64,000 bases of DNA from Catalinimonas sp038039535 (GCF_038039535.1 NZ_JBBPHP010000001.1:558001-622000); one strand, 5' to 3'. Counted from the stretch's first letter, positions 51,320 to 60,546 are shown. Notes: generated by a model not told the origin, from the sequence alone. A program made the numbers and translations.

Positions 51320-52825
51320 ATGACTGATAGTTCTGAAGGCTTTTTGCTAGGATATGATTTAGGAAGCTCTTCCATCAAAGCGAGTTTGGTGAGCGTTGCG
51401 GATGGAGAAGTGTTGGCGAGTGCTACTTCGCCTCAACAGGAAATGGCTATGGCTGCTCCTCAGGAGGGCTGGGCTGAACAAGATCCGGAAATGTGGTGGG
51501 AACACATGATTAAGGCTACCCAAGCCCTAAAAGCCAAACATGGAGCCGCACTGGCACAGGTAAAAGCCATTGGCATTTCTTACCAGATGCATGGGTTGGT
51601 GCTGATTGATAAAGCGCTTAAAGTGCTTCGTCCTTCTATTATCTGGTGTGATAGCCGGGCGGTGTCTATCGGCCGTCAGGCATTTGAAGCCTTGGGAGAA
51701 GAGTACAGTCTGGGGCACCTGCTTAACAGCCCTGGTAATTTTACCGCCTCCAAGATAAAGTGGGTAAAGGAAAATGAACCGGACGTTTACGCCCGTATCC
51801 ATAAGATGATGCTCCCCGGAGATTATGCTGCTATGAAGCTGACCGGAGAAATTTGTACTACAGTATCAGGGCTTTCCGAGGGTATCATGTGGGATTTTCG
51901 CGAGCAATCTCTTGCCTCAAAGCTGCTTGAGCATTATGGTATCAATCCTGACTTTATTCCTGAAGTAGTGCCTACCTTTGCCGAGCAGGGTAAGGTAACT
52001 GCTGATGTGGCTGAACAATTAGGACTTCCTGTAGGGATTCCGGTCGCATACAGAGCAGGAGACCAGCCGAATAATGCGTTATCCCTCAATGTGCTGGAGC
52101 CAGGAGAAGTGGCTACCACTGCCGGAACATCAGGGGTGATTTATGGGGTCAGTGATCAGCTGGATTATGATCCACAGTCCAGAGTGAATACTTTTGCCCA
52201 TGTAAACTATAGCAGGGAGCATCCCCGCTACGGAATACTGGCTTGTGTGAACGGAACCGGAATCCAGAACAGCTGGCTGAAAAATAATATGGTAGGAAAC
52301 AATGCTGATTATGAAGCCATGAACCTGCTGGCTGCACAGGCACCCATAGGTTCTGCCGGAGTAACAATTTTGCCTTTTGGCAATGGGGCGGAGCGTACAC
52401 TAGCTAATGCGGATATAGATGCGCACATCCATGGATTAAAATTTAACACCCACAGCCAAAGCCATATACTACGGGCTGCTCAGGAAGGAATCGTTTTCGC
52501 CCTGAAATACAGTTTTGATATTATGCAGGGCATGGGCATGCAGATCAAAAAAGTGAAAGCTGGCCGTGCCAATATGTTTCTCAGTCCGATCTTTCGTGAG
52601 GCTTTTGCCAATATTACCGGAGCAGAAGTAGAACTATACAATACAGACGGTGCTGCCGGGGCAGCAAGAGGGGCTGGTGTAGGAGCCGGGGTATACACTG
52701 ACTTTAAGGCTGCTTTTACTGGTCTGAAACAAGTAGGAGAAGCCGCTCCTGAGCCAGATAAACAGTCTGCCTATCAGGAAGCATATGAACGTTGGTATAC
52801 TTTGCTTCAGCAACATCTGGCATAG
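51320..52825 (+). CDS. xylB: Xylulokinase
   Basis: A 501-residue FGGY-family kinase. It phosphorylates D-xylulose to xylulose-5-phosphate with ATP. N-terminal phosphate motif LGYDLGSSSIKASLVSV (about 8-24), substrate-binding IGISYQMHGLVLID (about 83-96) and IIWCDSRA (about 105-112), and FGGY signature region VKAGRANMFLSPIFREAFANI (only the core GRANMFLSPIFREAFANI, about 417-434). Typical length. Immediately upstream of xylA (50-nt gap) on the same strand, forming the xylose operon xylB-xylA-ROK. A palindrome lies upstream. Xylose uptake genes are absent. Confidence 0.95.
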   Translation: MTDSSEGFLLGYDLGSSSIKASLVSVADGEVLASATSPQQEMAMAAPQEGWAEQDPEMWWEHMIKATQALKAKHGAALAQVKAIGISYQMHGLVLIDKALKVLRPSIIWCDSRAVSIGRQAFEALGEEYSLGHLLNSPGNFTASKIKWVKENEPDVYARIHKMMLPGDYAAMKLTGEICTTVSGLSEGIMWDFREQSLASKLLEHYGINPDFIPEVVPTFAEQGKVTADVAEQLGLPVGIPVAYRAGDQPNNALSLNVLEPGEVATTAGTSGVIYGVSDQLDYDPQSRVNTFAHVNYSREHPRYGILACVNGTGIQNSWLKNNMVGNNADYEAMNLLAAQAPIGSAGVTILPFGNGAERTLANADIDAHIHGLKFNTHSQSHILRAAQEGIVFALKYSFDIMQGMGMQIKKVKAGRANMFLSPIFREAFANITGAEVELYNTDGAAGAARGAGVGAGVYTDFKAAFTGLKQVGEAAPEPDKQSAYQEAYERWYTLLQQHLA

Positions 52826-52875
52826 TCACGATGCTGAATTAAATATATTTTAAACTTAACATACAAGACACAACC

Positions 52876-54207
52876 ATGACAAAGGGAGTACAGACATCCG
52901 AATTTTTTCCAGAGATTGGTAAAATCAACTATGAAGGCAGAGAGTCTGATCATATTTTTTCATATAAGTTTTATGATGAAGACCGTGTAGTAGGTAACAA
53001 AACCATGAAAGAGCATCTGCGCTTTGCAGTGGCTTACTGGCATAGCTTCTGCAACGAAAACAGTGATCCTTTTGGCTCAGGCACACGTGATTTCCCCTGG
53101 AATACGAGCAAAGACCCAATGGATAATGCCAAATACAAACTGGAAGCTGCTTTTGAGTTTTTTACCAAACTTGGAGTGCCTTATTACTGCTTCCATGATG
53201 TAGACATTGCCCCCGAAGGAGATACAGTAGCCAAATCTGAGAAGAATCTTCAGGAGATTGTAAAGATGGCCAAAGATTACCAAAAATCTACCGGCGTTAA
53301 ACTACTTTGGGGTACGGCAAACCTGTTCTCTAACCCTCGCTACATGAACGGAGCTTCTACCAATCCTGATTTTGAAGTGGTATGCCATGCCGGAGCACAG
53401 GTAAAAGCAGCCTTAGAGGCTACCGTTGAACTAGGTGGTGAAAACTACGTATTCTGGGGTGGCCGGGAAGGATATGCCGCCCTGATCAATACCAATATGA
53501 AGCGTGAACTGGATCACATGGGGCATTTTCTGCGTATGGCCCGTGACTACGGTCGTAAAATCGGCTTCAAAGGAAATTATCTTATTGAACCCAAGCCAGC
53601 AGAACCTTCCAAACATCAGTATGACTTTGACTCAGCCACTGTCATCGGCTTTTTGAGAAGCCAGGGATTGGCCGATGATTTTAAAATCAATGTGGAGCAA
53701 AACCATGCGATTCTGGCAGGGCACTCTTTTGCACATGACCTGCAAACTGCTTCTGACGCCGGTATGCTGGGTAGTATTGATGCCAATATGGGAGATGTGC
53801 AGAATGGTTGGGATACCGATTACTTTCCTACCGACCTCTATGACAGTATCCATGCTATGATGATTGTTTTACAACAGGGCGGAATAGCTCCCGGAGGGCT
53901 TAACTTTGACGCTAAAGTACGCCGTACCTCTTCAGATTTGGAAGACCTGTTCATTGCCCATATTGCAGGAATGGATACCTTTGCCCGTGGTTTGTTGATC
54001 GCACATGACATTATGGAAAATTCTAATTTCCTGAAGATGAAAAAAGAGCGCTATGCCTCTTTTGATTCAGGAAAGGGTGCAGAATACGAAGCAGGCAAAC
54101 TTAAGCTGGAAGATCTGCGTAACCTGGCTGAGCAGAATGGCGAGCCTAAGAAAACCAGCGGTAAAATTGAGCTTTACGAAACGATCATCAACAATTATAT
54201 CAAGTAA
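52876..54207 (+). CDS. xylA: Xylose isomerase
   Basis: A 443-residue class II xylose isomerase (TIM barrel). It interconverts D-xylose and D-xylulose using two divalent metals. Catalytic His in YCFHDVDIAPEG (about 99-110), metal-binding regions WGGREGY (about 195-201), EPKPAEPSKHQYDFD (about 239-253), NVEQNHAILAGHSFAHDL (about 274-291) and GSIDANMGD (about 303-311). The N-terminal region is typical of class II enzymes found in Bacteroidota and Firmicutes. Second gene of the xyl operon, ended by a terminator before the ROK gene. Confidence 0.97.
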   Translation: MTKGVQTSEFFPEIGKINYEGRESDHIFSYKFYDEDRVVGNKTMKEHLRFAVAYWHSFCNENSDPFGSGTRDFPWNTSKDPMDNAKYKLEAAFEFFTKLGVPYYCFHDVDIAPEGDTVAKSEKNLQEIVKMAKDYQKSTGVKLLWGTANLFSNPRYMNGASTNPDFEVVCHAGAQVKAALEATVELGGENYVFWGGREGYAALINTNMKRELDHMGHFLRMARDYGRKIGFKGNYLIEPKPAEPSKHQYDFDSATVIGFLRSQGLADDFKINVEQNHAILAGHSFAHDLQTASDAGMLGSIDANMGDVQNGWDTDYFPTDLYDSIHAMMIVLQQGGIAPGGLNFDAKVRRTSSDLEDLFIAHIAGMDTFARGLLIAHDIMENSNFLKMKKERYASFDSGKGAEYEAGKLKLEDLRNLAEQNGEPKKTSGKIELYETIINNYIK

Positions 54208-54243
54208 ATAAAGGTCACGTATCATTGTAATCAATATTACAGA

Positions 54244-54280
54244 ATACTCCTGAAGTTTATAATCTCAGGTGTATTTTGTT
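54244..54280 (+). terminator. xylA terminator or attenuator
   Basis: ATACTCCTGA (54244-54253) pairs with TCAGGTGTAT (54265-54274) with one mismatch, then TTTGTTT. It falls 16-22 nt before the ROK start, so it may limit read-through from xylA. Confidence 0.65.
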
Positions 54281-54295
54281 TCAACGTATAAAGAT

Positions 54296-55273
54296 ATGAA
54301 AGAAGTAGCCCTCGGTATAGACATTGGTGGAACCAATACCAAATTTGGTTTCGTGGATAAAGAAGGTAATATGTATGGTGAGACATCTGTTTCTACCGTC
54401 AAAACGCCTCCTGGTGATGTTGATGCTTACCTTAAATATATACACGAAGAAGTAGAAGCGCTTCGCAGACAAATAGCCGAGAAACTAAATATTGTAGGAG
54501 TAGGCATAGGAGCTCCCAACGGGAACTACTTTACGGGTACCATAGAATATGCACCTAATCTTACTTTCAGAGGAATAGTGCCTTTGGTAAAGCTTTTTCA
54601 GCAATATTATAATGTGCCAATGGTTATGACCAATGATGCCAACGCTGCTGCTATCGGTGAAATGATTTATGGCGGTGCCAAAGGCATGAAGAACTTTATC
54701 ATGATTACACTGGGCACCGGTTTGGGAAGTGGTTTTGTAGCAAATGGTGAATTAATTTATGGTAATGATGGCTTTGCCGGAGAAATGGGGCATTTGCTGC
54801 AAGATCCGGGAGGCCGTGTGTGCGGTTTGGGTCGTAGAGGCTGCCTGGAAGGTTATGTGTCTGCTACAGGCATTAAAAGGACGGTTTTTACACTTTTGGG
54901 AGAAATGAATGATGATAGCCCTTTACGAGATGTAACCTTTAATCAGTTAACTGCCAGCATGATTACTGATCTTGCAAAAAAAGGTGATCCAATCGCTCTT
55001 GCTGCTTTTGATCAAACTTGCAACTTATTGGGTCAAAAACTGGCCGATGTCACTGCCATTTTTAGTCCGGAGGCAATCTTTCTCTTAGGAGGTTTAGCCA
55101 AAGCGGGTAAGGAGTTGCTTTTTGACCCTACAAAAAAATACATGGAACACTATATGTTTCAAGTGTTTAAAGATAAGGTAAAACTTCTTCCTTCTGCGCT
55201 GGAACATAGAAACGCTGCTGTACTCGGTGCAAGCGCTCTTGCCTGGAAGGAGATGGGAATAAACGTAGATTAG
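54296..55273 (+). CDS. ROK family kinase (glucokinase-like)
   Basis: A 325-residue ROK protein without an N-terminal HTH, so a sugar kinase rather than a repressor. Phosphate motif LGIDIGGTNTKFGF (about 6-19), catalytic Asp in TNDANAAAIGE (about 116-126), ITLGTGLGSGFV (about 140-151) and the zinc region HLLQDPGGRVCGLGRRGCLEG (core CGLGRRGCLE). The usual C-x-C-G-x2-G-C is C-x-L-G-x2-G-C here, so one Cys ligand is lost. It would phosphorylate glucose or another hexose. Probably part of the xyl operon (62 nt past the terminator region). The ATG at 54296 was chosen over an upstream GTG. Confidence 0.92.
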   Translation: MKEVALGIDIGGTNTKFGFVDKEGNMYGETSVSTVKTPPGDVDAYLKYIHEEVEALRRQIAEKLNIVGVGIGAPNGNYFTGTIEYAPNLTFRGIVPLVKLFQQYYNVPMVMTNDANAAAIGEMIYGGAKGMKNFIMITLGTGLGSGFVANGELIYGNDGFAGEMGHLLQDPGGRVCGLGRRGCLEGYVSATGIKRTVFTLLGEMNDDSPLRDVTFNQLTASMITDLAKKGDPIALAAFDQTCNLLGQKLADVTAIFSPEAIFLLGGLAKAGKELLFDPTKKYMEHYMFQVFKDKVKLLPSALEHRNAAVLGASALAWKEMGINVD

Positions 55274-55274
55274 T

Positions 55275-55673
55275 TTATTTGCGTAAGCCTTCAGCCGGAC
55301 GCACACCACCGAATTCATATCCGAATGGGGTGAAACTTAATTTCATGAGTTTGAAATGCTGTAACCCAAAAGGAATGCCAATGATTGAAATGCAAAGAGC
55401 TAAGCCAAGTACCAGATGGGTAAGGGTTATCCAAATACCTCCCAGTAAAATCCATAGCACATTCAAGATAGTAGACACACCTGAACCTGTATCGGGTGTG
55501 TTTTTTATTTCATTGCCAAAAGGCCATAAACTAGCCCCTGCCAGTTTGAAAGATTGAATCCCAAAAGGAATACCAATTATAGTAATACATAGCAATATCC
55601 CGGCAATTAGATACTCGATAGCAATGGCAAATCCTCCCAGGACAATCCATAGTATGTTTCCAATAAAATTCAT
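55275..55673 (-). CDS. YccF domain membrane protein
   Basis: A 132-residue membrane protein with two YccF repeats, each with a hydrophobic helix pair (LWIVLGGFAIAIEYLIAGIL, about 8-27, and LWILLGGIWITLTHLVLGLA, about 70-89) and a GIPFGIQSFKL / GIPFGLQHFKL motif. YccF proteins are inner-membrane proteins of unknown function. It ends one nt from the convergent ROK stop codon. Confidence 0.92.
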   Translation of the reverse strand: MNFIGNILWIVLGGFAIAIEYLIAGILLCITIIGIPFGIQSFKLAGASLWPFGNEIKNTPDTGSGVSTILNVLWILLGGIWITLTHLVLGLALCISIIGIPFGLQHFKLMKLSFTPFGYEFGGVRPAEGLRK

Positions 55674-55883
55674 ATCAGAAAGTAAGCGTTTGATGAATTA
55701 CTAATGAATAAGCTGAAATAGCAATTTATTTCTCTAAGAACAGCTTATTAAGAAAAGTGTTAGTAAAAAGTATTCTTGTAAAAAAAAAGGGTAATAATGG
55801 GGATGATATGATAAACCTGAAGATGTTCAGGGTGTATCAGGCTTACTTTACAGGCACGTAATTAATACTGATAAGAGAATATA

Positions 55884-55919
55884 AGAAAAAAGCCAGTTCA
55901 AATTAAGTTGAGCTGGCTT
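55884..55919 (-). terminator. Terminator of the DUF2383-like gene
   Basis: An 11-bp stem (55890-55900 with 55909-55919, one G-T pair) followed on the minus strand by a run of T. It ends the gene at 55931. Confidence 0.88.
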
Positions 55920-55930
55920 CCTGGAATAAT

Positions 55931-56383
55931 TTATAATGCTAGCTTGGCAGAAGTGCGTAAACTCTTCAGGTCATGCAACGCTAACTTAACAGATTCACGC
56001 TGTCCGATAATAAGATTCTTGGTAGACTCCTCAGCATCTGCCATTCCTTCTTCATACTTGGCTAAGCTATTTAGCTCGTGTCTCAAGCAATTCTCCAAAG
56101 TCTGATCAACTGTATTAAGTAGGATTAGTAAATCAGGCTGTGCAAAAGCTTCCTGAACATAATCAGGATCTTGGGGTCCAGTATGAGGCTCACCGCCCAA
56201 GAAACGAATCTCTTCGCGGGTAGACTTACGGAAGTTTTCTCTTTGTTCTGCCAGACACATGAATAAACCTTTTATGGAAGGGTCATCGATTTCTTCAGCA
56301 GCTTTATGATATCCTTTTTTCGCATCAATGCTTTTAGCAAGCAAGCTATTCAATCGGCTTAATGTTTCTAATTTTTTGCTCAT
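55931..56383 (-). CDS. DUF2383-like (PA2169-type) four-helix protein
   Basis: A 150-residue all-helical protein of the ferritin-like PA2169/DUF2383 family. The pattern of long helices with conserved Glu and His (about 10-30 KGYHKAAEEI, 40-60 RENFRKSTREEI, 95-115) fits the four-helix bundle. Family proteins often appear under stress and general starvation. The start at 56383 was chosen because it gives the usual MSKKLE N-terminus. It is followed by its own terminator. Cytoplasmic; molecular role unknown. Confidence 0.85.
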   Translation of the reverse strand: MSKKLETLSRLNSLLAKSIDAKKGYHKAAEEIDDPSIKGLFMCLAEQRENFRKSTREEIRFLGGEPHTGPQDPDYVQEAFAQPDLLILLNTVDQTLENCLRHELNSLAKYEEGMADAEESTKNLIIGQRESVKLALHDLKSLRTSAKLAL

Positions 56384-56566
56384 CACTACGGAGATATTCA
56401 AGTTTATTAATAGTCTAAAAAATGTTTTTCGTTACTATATACGCAAAGTTAATACCTTTAGTACAACTATTTTTAAAAAAATAATAAATTTTTTTATTCT
56501 TTCTAACAAGGTGTTAAAATAATATTATTGTAAGCGGTTATATGACAAAAATAAAATGGCTTCCCA

Positions 56567-56617
56567 ATTCTATTGCAACATTTTATGTTGAAAGCATCAA
56601 GTATTGTGCAATAGAAT
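56567..56617. repeat. 11-bp inverted repeat with inner hairpin
   Basis: ATTCTATTGCA (56567-56577) and TGCAATAGAAT (56607-56617) are perfect complements. Inside, CAACAT and ATGTTG also pair. Outer TATGAC and GTCATA extend the symmetry further. It may form a cruciform or a structured RNA. Confidence 0.6.
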
Positions 56618-56948
56618 ATTGTGATACGTCATAAATACTTTAATGGTAAACAAAATCAATATTTTATTTTGTTTTTAAACCTAATTATTTATACAATATT
56701 TTGAAAATTTTGTTCTAATCAAAACATACATAGCTAAAATTACTTTTTATTAGTTATATATATTAGTAAAAACGCTATGCTCCCTCGTAACCATGCTTGT
56801 AGAAAGTATTACCCAGGTGTGGGTTTAATGACCAAACCGGGACAACAATATTTATAAAATCCATTAACTCAACGGCTATAGCAAAAAGTAGATACATTGC
56901 CCAGATTAAGAAAAAGTTAATTCTTTGACATAAAAAAGTACATTTAGG

Positions 56949-56966
56949 CCTGACTTAGGAGTCAGG
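56949..56966. other. 7-bp hairpin
   Basis: CCTGACT pairs with AGTCAGG around TAGG. No T run follows. Confidence 0.4.
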
Positions 56967-57076
56967 GATGAATTTCATTGCAAGCAGAAAAAGACTTGAA
57001 TACTCATGCTTTTAACATTAGGAGAGGAGTAACGCATGCTTGTTATACTTTACATTTATTCGTATGAGACACAAAA

Positions 57077-57135
57077 GAAAAACCTGCCTTCTATGAAGAC
57101 AGGTTTAGTACTTCCGGTCGTCAGCATCCGGAAGT
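57077..57135 (-). terminator. Tandem hairpins ending the PepSY-like gene
   Basis: Reading the minus strand, ACTTCCGG/CCGGAAGT (57110-57117 with 57128-57135) comes first, then AAACCTG/CAGGTTT (57080-57086 with 57100-57106) followed by a T-rich tail. The second hairpin is the terminator for the gene at 57162. Confidence 0.82.
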
Positions 57136-57161
57136 GTGCGCATATGTATTAAACAAATAAA

Positions 57162-57470
57162 CTACTGAACAATATTTCCATCAACATCAAATGTCAGGGT
57201 TCCATTTTGTGACCCATCACTAATAGTGAGTTCATACTGCTTACCCTGATCGGTGGATACCTCAAATACTTCTGATACTTCCCATTGAGCGTACTGCGAC
57301 TCTTCAAAAGCAGTGCTTACTGCTTCTGGCAATTCTTCATACTTAATTTCTGTACGCTGGTCCTGCATAAAAACTACTTCGCTTCCTTCAATTAAAGGTT
57401 GTGCTGTAGTATTTAAGCTTGCGAAGGAAAAAGTACCCAATGCTGCTATAGCGATGATTGTGCGTTTCAT
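57162..57470 (-). CDS. PepSY-like secreted protein
   Basis: A 102-residue exported protein with a signal peptide (about 1-23, ending in TTAQ). The mature part has PepSY-like features: ELPEAVSTAFEESQYAQWEV (about 46-65) and a beta pair with DVDGNIVQ at the end. Small PepSY-like or BLIP-like proteins are frequent in Bacteroidota and may inhibit periplasmic enzymes. It stands alone. Confidence 0.82.
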   Translation of the reverse strand: MKRTIIAIAALGTFSFASLNTTAQPLIEGSEVVFMQDQRTEIKYEELPEAVSTAFEESQYAQWEVSEVFEVSTDQGKQYELTISDGSQNGTLTFDVDGNIVQ

Positions 57471-57790
57471 ATCAAAAAATTTTAAAAAGCATTTAAAAAA
57501 ATTATAGTATTATTACCTAAATAAGTATGCCAAATGTGTTAAATGATTGTTTTTCAGTTATTTATCAGAATAATTGGAGGAGGGCTTTTCCATTTAGGAA
57601 GTAGTTTTTTTAAACATTTAATACTCAAATTGGGTAAATACTCTACACCCAGAGGGCTATTTCAAGCTATGGATTGCAGGCGAAATGTCTACAGTCAATC
57701 TCATGAAGATTCCAGATTTAAGAAATTTCCTTTATATTCAGCATTACAGATTTTTTTAATTTTTTTAACATACAAGAAACACATAACCTT
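57471..57790. other. 320-nt intergenic region between divergent genes
   Basis: It separates the PepSY-like gene from the carbonic anhydrase gene and should hold both promoters. An open frame from 57543 has no credible product. Confidence 0.5.
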
Positions 57791-58381
57791 ATGACATCTA
57801 CTATTGTATCTGCTGATGAAGCGCTCAATCAGCTTATGGAAGGTAATCAGCGTTTTGTAACTGAAAAGATGAAGCATCCGCATGAGGATAAAGACTATCG
57901 TTTGTCGCTATCAGGAGGGCAAAATCCTTTTGCTGTAATACTTGCCTGTGCTGATTCAAGGGTGACACCTGAAATATTATTTGACCAGGGGCTGGGTGAT
58001 CTTTTTGTGATCAGAGTTGCCGGTAATGTGGCAAAAGAGAAAGTTATCGGAAGTATTGAATATGCAGTAGCTCATTTAGGCGTACGCCTAGTAATGGTAC
58101 TAGGGCACCAAAACTGCGGCGCAGTAAATGCGAGTATAGGTGTGGCAGAATTTTCTAAAAATCTACAAGCCATTATTGACGAAATTAAGCCCGCAGTGTA
58201 TATGGCTAAAAAGAATGGAGAAAAAGACTTGCTGAATAATGCAGTACGTATCAATGCACAACTTGTGGCCGCAAAACTTGCTGAGTCTCAACCTACACTA
58301 CATGAAGCTGTTGAAAAAGAAAATTTAAAAATAGTTCCTGCTTATTACGAGCTTGAAAGTGGAAAAGTAGAAATTTTGTAA
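57791..58381 (+). CDS. Beta-class carbonic anhydrase
   Basis: A 196-residue beta carbonic anhydrase. It interconverts CO2 and bicarbonate with a zinc ion. Zinc ligands are in ACADSRVTPE (Cys and Asp) and LGHQNCGAV (His and Cys); GDLFVIRVAGN and SIEYAVAHLGVR are conserved. Length is short of some plant-like types but normal for bacterial ones. Cytoplasmic and monocistronic, with its own terminator. Confidence 0.95.
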   Translation: MTSTIVSADEALNQLMEGNQRFVTEKMKHPHEDKDYRLSLSGGQNPFAVILACADSRVTPEILFDQGLGDLFVIRVAGNVAKEKVIGSIEYAVAHLGVRLVMVLGHQNCGAVNASIGVAEFSKNLQAIIDEIKPAVYMAKKNGEKDLLNNAVRINAQLVAAKLAESQPTLHEAVEKENLKIVPAYYELESGKVEIL

Positions 58382-58407
58382 AGCTTATTTTAACATCACA
58401 TCACATA

Positions 58408-58435
58408 AAAAAGCCAATTTAGTTTGGCTTTTTTT
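58408..58435. terminator. Bidirectional terminator between carbonic anhydrase and HAD genes
   Basis: A 9-bp stem (58409-58417 with 58424-58432), loop of 6 nt, with A and T runs on both sides. It serves both convergent genes and overlaps the HAD stop codon. Confidence 0.92.
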
Positions 58436-59048
58436 ATAGAGGAATGCCTAGCTTCCCGAACTCAACAAAAAGAATTGTATCAGGTTTTAGGTGAATACCA
58501 GATATTCCGAGCCGCTTAGCCCCTTCAATATTTTCCTCTACATCATCAATGAAAACACACTCTTCAGGTGACAAAGTATTTCGTTCCAACAGTAATTTGT
58601 AAATAGCTGCTTCAGGCTTCAGCAGTTTCTCAGTTCCTGATACCACAATATCTTTGAAATAATGTAAAAACGCATACTTTTTTAAAGCTATCGGAAAAGT
58701 CTCGTGCGACCAATTGGTGATTGCATAGAGGTCAACCAGCTTATTTTGATGTAGTTTTTCCAGGACTCTTACGTTTTCTTTGATAGCTCCTCCCAGCATC
58801 TCTTCCCAGCGGTCAAAATAACAACGGATTGCTGCTTCATATTCGGGATAGGCAGTAATCCGTTCTTCAGTAGCTTCAGCAAAAGTACGGCCTCCGTCCT
58901 GCGCACGGTTCCAGTCCGAATGGCAGATTTCTTTTAGAAAAAAATCAATTTCCTTTTCGTCTTTGAGAATACTGCGGTACAGATATTTAGGATTCCAGTC
59001 AATCAACACGCCACCCAGATCAAAAATTACAGTGTTAATATTGGCCAT
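58434..59048 (-). CDS. HAD family phosphatase
   Basis: A 204-residue haloacid-dehalogenase-fold hydrolase. Motif I VIFDLGGVLIDWNP (about 8-21) has the first Asp, but the second catalytic Asp (usual DxDxT/V) is replaced by Gly as in DxGGV-type HADs. Motif II is ITNWS (about 116-120), motif III K-P near 144, and motif IV FIDDVEENIEGAKRLG. Resembles YihX-type alpha-D-glucose-1-phosphate phosphatases. Last gene of the long minus-strand run. Confidence 0.93.
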   Translation of the reverse strand: MANINTVIFDLGGVLIDWNPKYLYRSILKDEKEIDFFLKEICHSDWNRAQDGGRTFAEATEERITAYPEYEAAIRCYFDRWEEMLGGAIKENVRVLEKLHQNKLVDLYAITNWSHETFPIALKKYAFLHYFKDIVVSGTEKLLKPEAAIYKLLLERNTLSPEECVFIDDVEENIEGAKRLGISGIHLKPDTILFVEFGKLGIPL

Positions 59049-59094
59049 AATGTTTGCTTTAAGAAGAATCAGTGAACTTTATATACGCGCAATG

Positions 59095-59874
59095 TTACTT
59101 CATTCGCTCCTCAATTCCCAGACCGAAAAGCGCAAAGTCATACTTCACCGGATCGTTGGGGTCAAACTGGCGAAGGTGCTGCGTTAACTCTACCGCTGTG
59201 AGCCAATCAGTCTGTTTTCTTCTGATAAGGCCTAATCTCCGGGCTACACGATCCACATGCAGATCGCAGGGACAAATGAGTTGGGCAGGCTTGATTTTTT
59301 GCCACAAGCCAAAGTCCACTCCCTTATCATCTTGGCGCACCATCCAGCGGAGATACATATTCAGGCGTTTGCAGGCTGAGTTTCTTGCCGGAGTGGCTAT
59401 ATGTTTGCGGGTGCGTAGAGGAAAATCAGGAAGGCTGAAAAAATGCTCATGAAAGTGAACAAGGCCTTTTGCTACATCAGAATCTTCAGGCTCAATAGCT
59501 ACGGCAAAAGCATCCTCCAAAGAGTCATGCTGTTGATAATAATGATGCAGAAATTCTATGAAGTACAGAGCATCAGTAGCATTAAAGGTGCGGTGCTTGA
59601 AATCCACAAAAGGTTTTAAATCATTCTCCTGATGGTGCAAAATAAAGTCATGTGGCGCATGATCCATCAGGGCAAAAAACTCCTGACATTTGAGGATGAT
59701 GGTTTTTCGCTGGCCCCAGGCAAGTACCGCTGCGATTAGTCCACTAATCTCAATATCCTGCTTTTTTTGATAAGCGTGCGGAATACTAATGGGGTCGTCT
59801 TCAATAAAAGCCGGACGGTTAAACTTTTCTGCTTTGGTTTCAAGCAGTTCATATAAGCCTGGAAATGTAGACAA
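59095..59874 (-). CDS. TIGR02757 family protein
   Basis: A 259-residue protein of the TIGR02757 family, common in Bacteroidota. Conserved regions include ISGLIAAVLAWGQRKTIILK (about 43-62), NATDALYFIEFLHH and LICPCDLHVDRVARRLGL (about 197-214). Function unknown. It starts 3 nt after the preceding membrane-protein gene, so it is co-transcribed. Confidence 0.9.
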   Translation of the reverse strand: MSTFPGLYELLETKAEKFNRPAFIEDDPISIPHAYQKKQDIEISGLIAAVLAWGQRKTIILKCQEFFALMDHAPHDFILHHQENDLKPFVDFKHRTFNATDALYFIEFLHHYYQQHDSLEDAFAVAIEPEDSDVAKGLVHFHEHFFSLPDFPLRTRKHIATPARNSACKRLNMYLRWMVRQDDKGVDFGLWQKIKPAQLICPCDLHVDRVARRLGLIRRKQTDWLTAVELTQHLRQFDPNDPVKYDFALFGLGIEERMK

Positions 59875-59877
59875 AAC

Positions 59878-60486
59878 TTAAATCGCAGGCTTGAACTGCA
59901 AGTCTGTAGCTTGTATGATCAATTTGCCTTCTTCTTTTTTCTCGTCAAACCAAAGTATGATCTTGTCAGCTTCCTGCTCTACCTTCCAGCTAAAAGACTT
60001 GATGGTTTTGAGGTGATGTAAAGTGCCTGTTTTGGCATTCAGAAATACCAGGTCAAAGTCAGGAAGTTGCTTTGGTGTAAGGGTATTCCATTTCTGTAAA
60101 AGTACTCCATCAAAGCAAGGCACCTGAAAGTTGCCAAAGTAATGCTCAGAAAACTCCTTAATGGCTTTGTTTGCTTTAAGCTTGTAATAAGCCGGACCAA
60201 ACATAATTTCATCTTCAAACTTGCTCTCAATCTTCAGAGGGCCAATATGTGCAAAGGGACTCCATGTAGAGGTTCCCTCAGTAACCTGTGTATCCTGTTC
60301 ATGCTCAGCCTTATCTTTCCAGATGGGAAGCATAGAAATAAGACGAGAGAGCAATGAAAACAAATGGATCATCCCGATACATGCGAATGAAAAGAGCAGA
60401 ATGAAGGGGTACATCAAAGTAAAGAGACCTGTCCAGATGATATTCAGCAGGGATTTTTTCTCAGAATTTGGTTTGTTTGTCGGCAT
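59878..60486 (-). CDS. Hypothetical membrane protein
   Basis: A 202-residue protein with one or two hydrophobic helices near the N-terminus (about 14-48) and a soluble C-terminal domain rich in beta strands. No family recognised. It sits between the LysM gene and TIGR02757 on the same strand (3 nt before the latter), so a role tied to either is possible. Probably an inner-membrane protein with a cytoplasmic domain. Confidence 0.75.
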   Translation of the reverse strand: MPTNKPNSEKKSLLNIIWTGLFTLMYPFILLFSFACIGMIHLFSLLSRLISMLPIWKDKAEHEQDTQVTEGTSTWSPFAHIGPLKIESKFEDEIMFGPAYYKLKANKAIKEFSEHYFGNFQVPCFDGVLLQKWNTLTPKQLPDFDLVFLNAKTGTLHHLKTIKSFSWKVEQEADKIILWFDEKKEEGKLIIQATDLQFKPAI

Positions 60487-60546
60487 ATTCAGTGTTTATA
60501 GTAATACAAAGAAAACCTAAAATAAACGGTTTAGTTCGTATTGAGC

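Larger units (their letters stand above)
56384..57161. other. 778-nt gene-free AT-rich region with hairpins
   Basis: No gene supported. It holds an 11-bp nested inverted repeat at 56567-56617 and a small hairpin at 56949-56966. The tandem hairpins of the next minus-strand gene lie at 57077-57135. Confidence 0.6.

Noticed and set aside
57543..57794. Open frame of 83 codons before the carbonic anhydrase gene
   Set aside because: The composition is unlike the neighbours, there is no recognisable family, and it overlaps the start of a certain gene in another frame.
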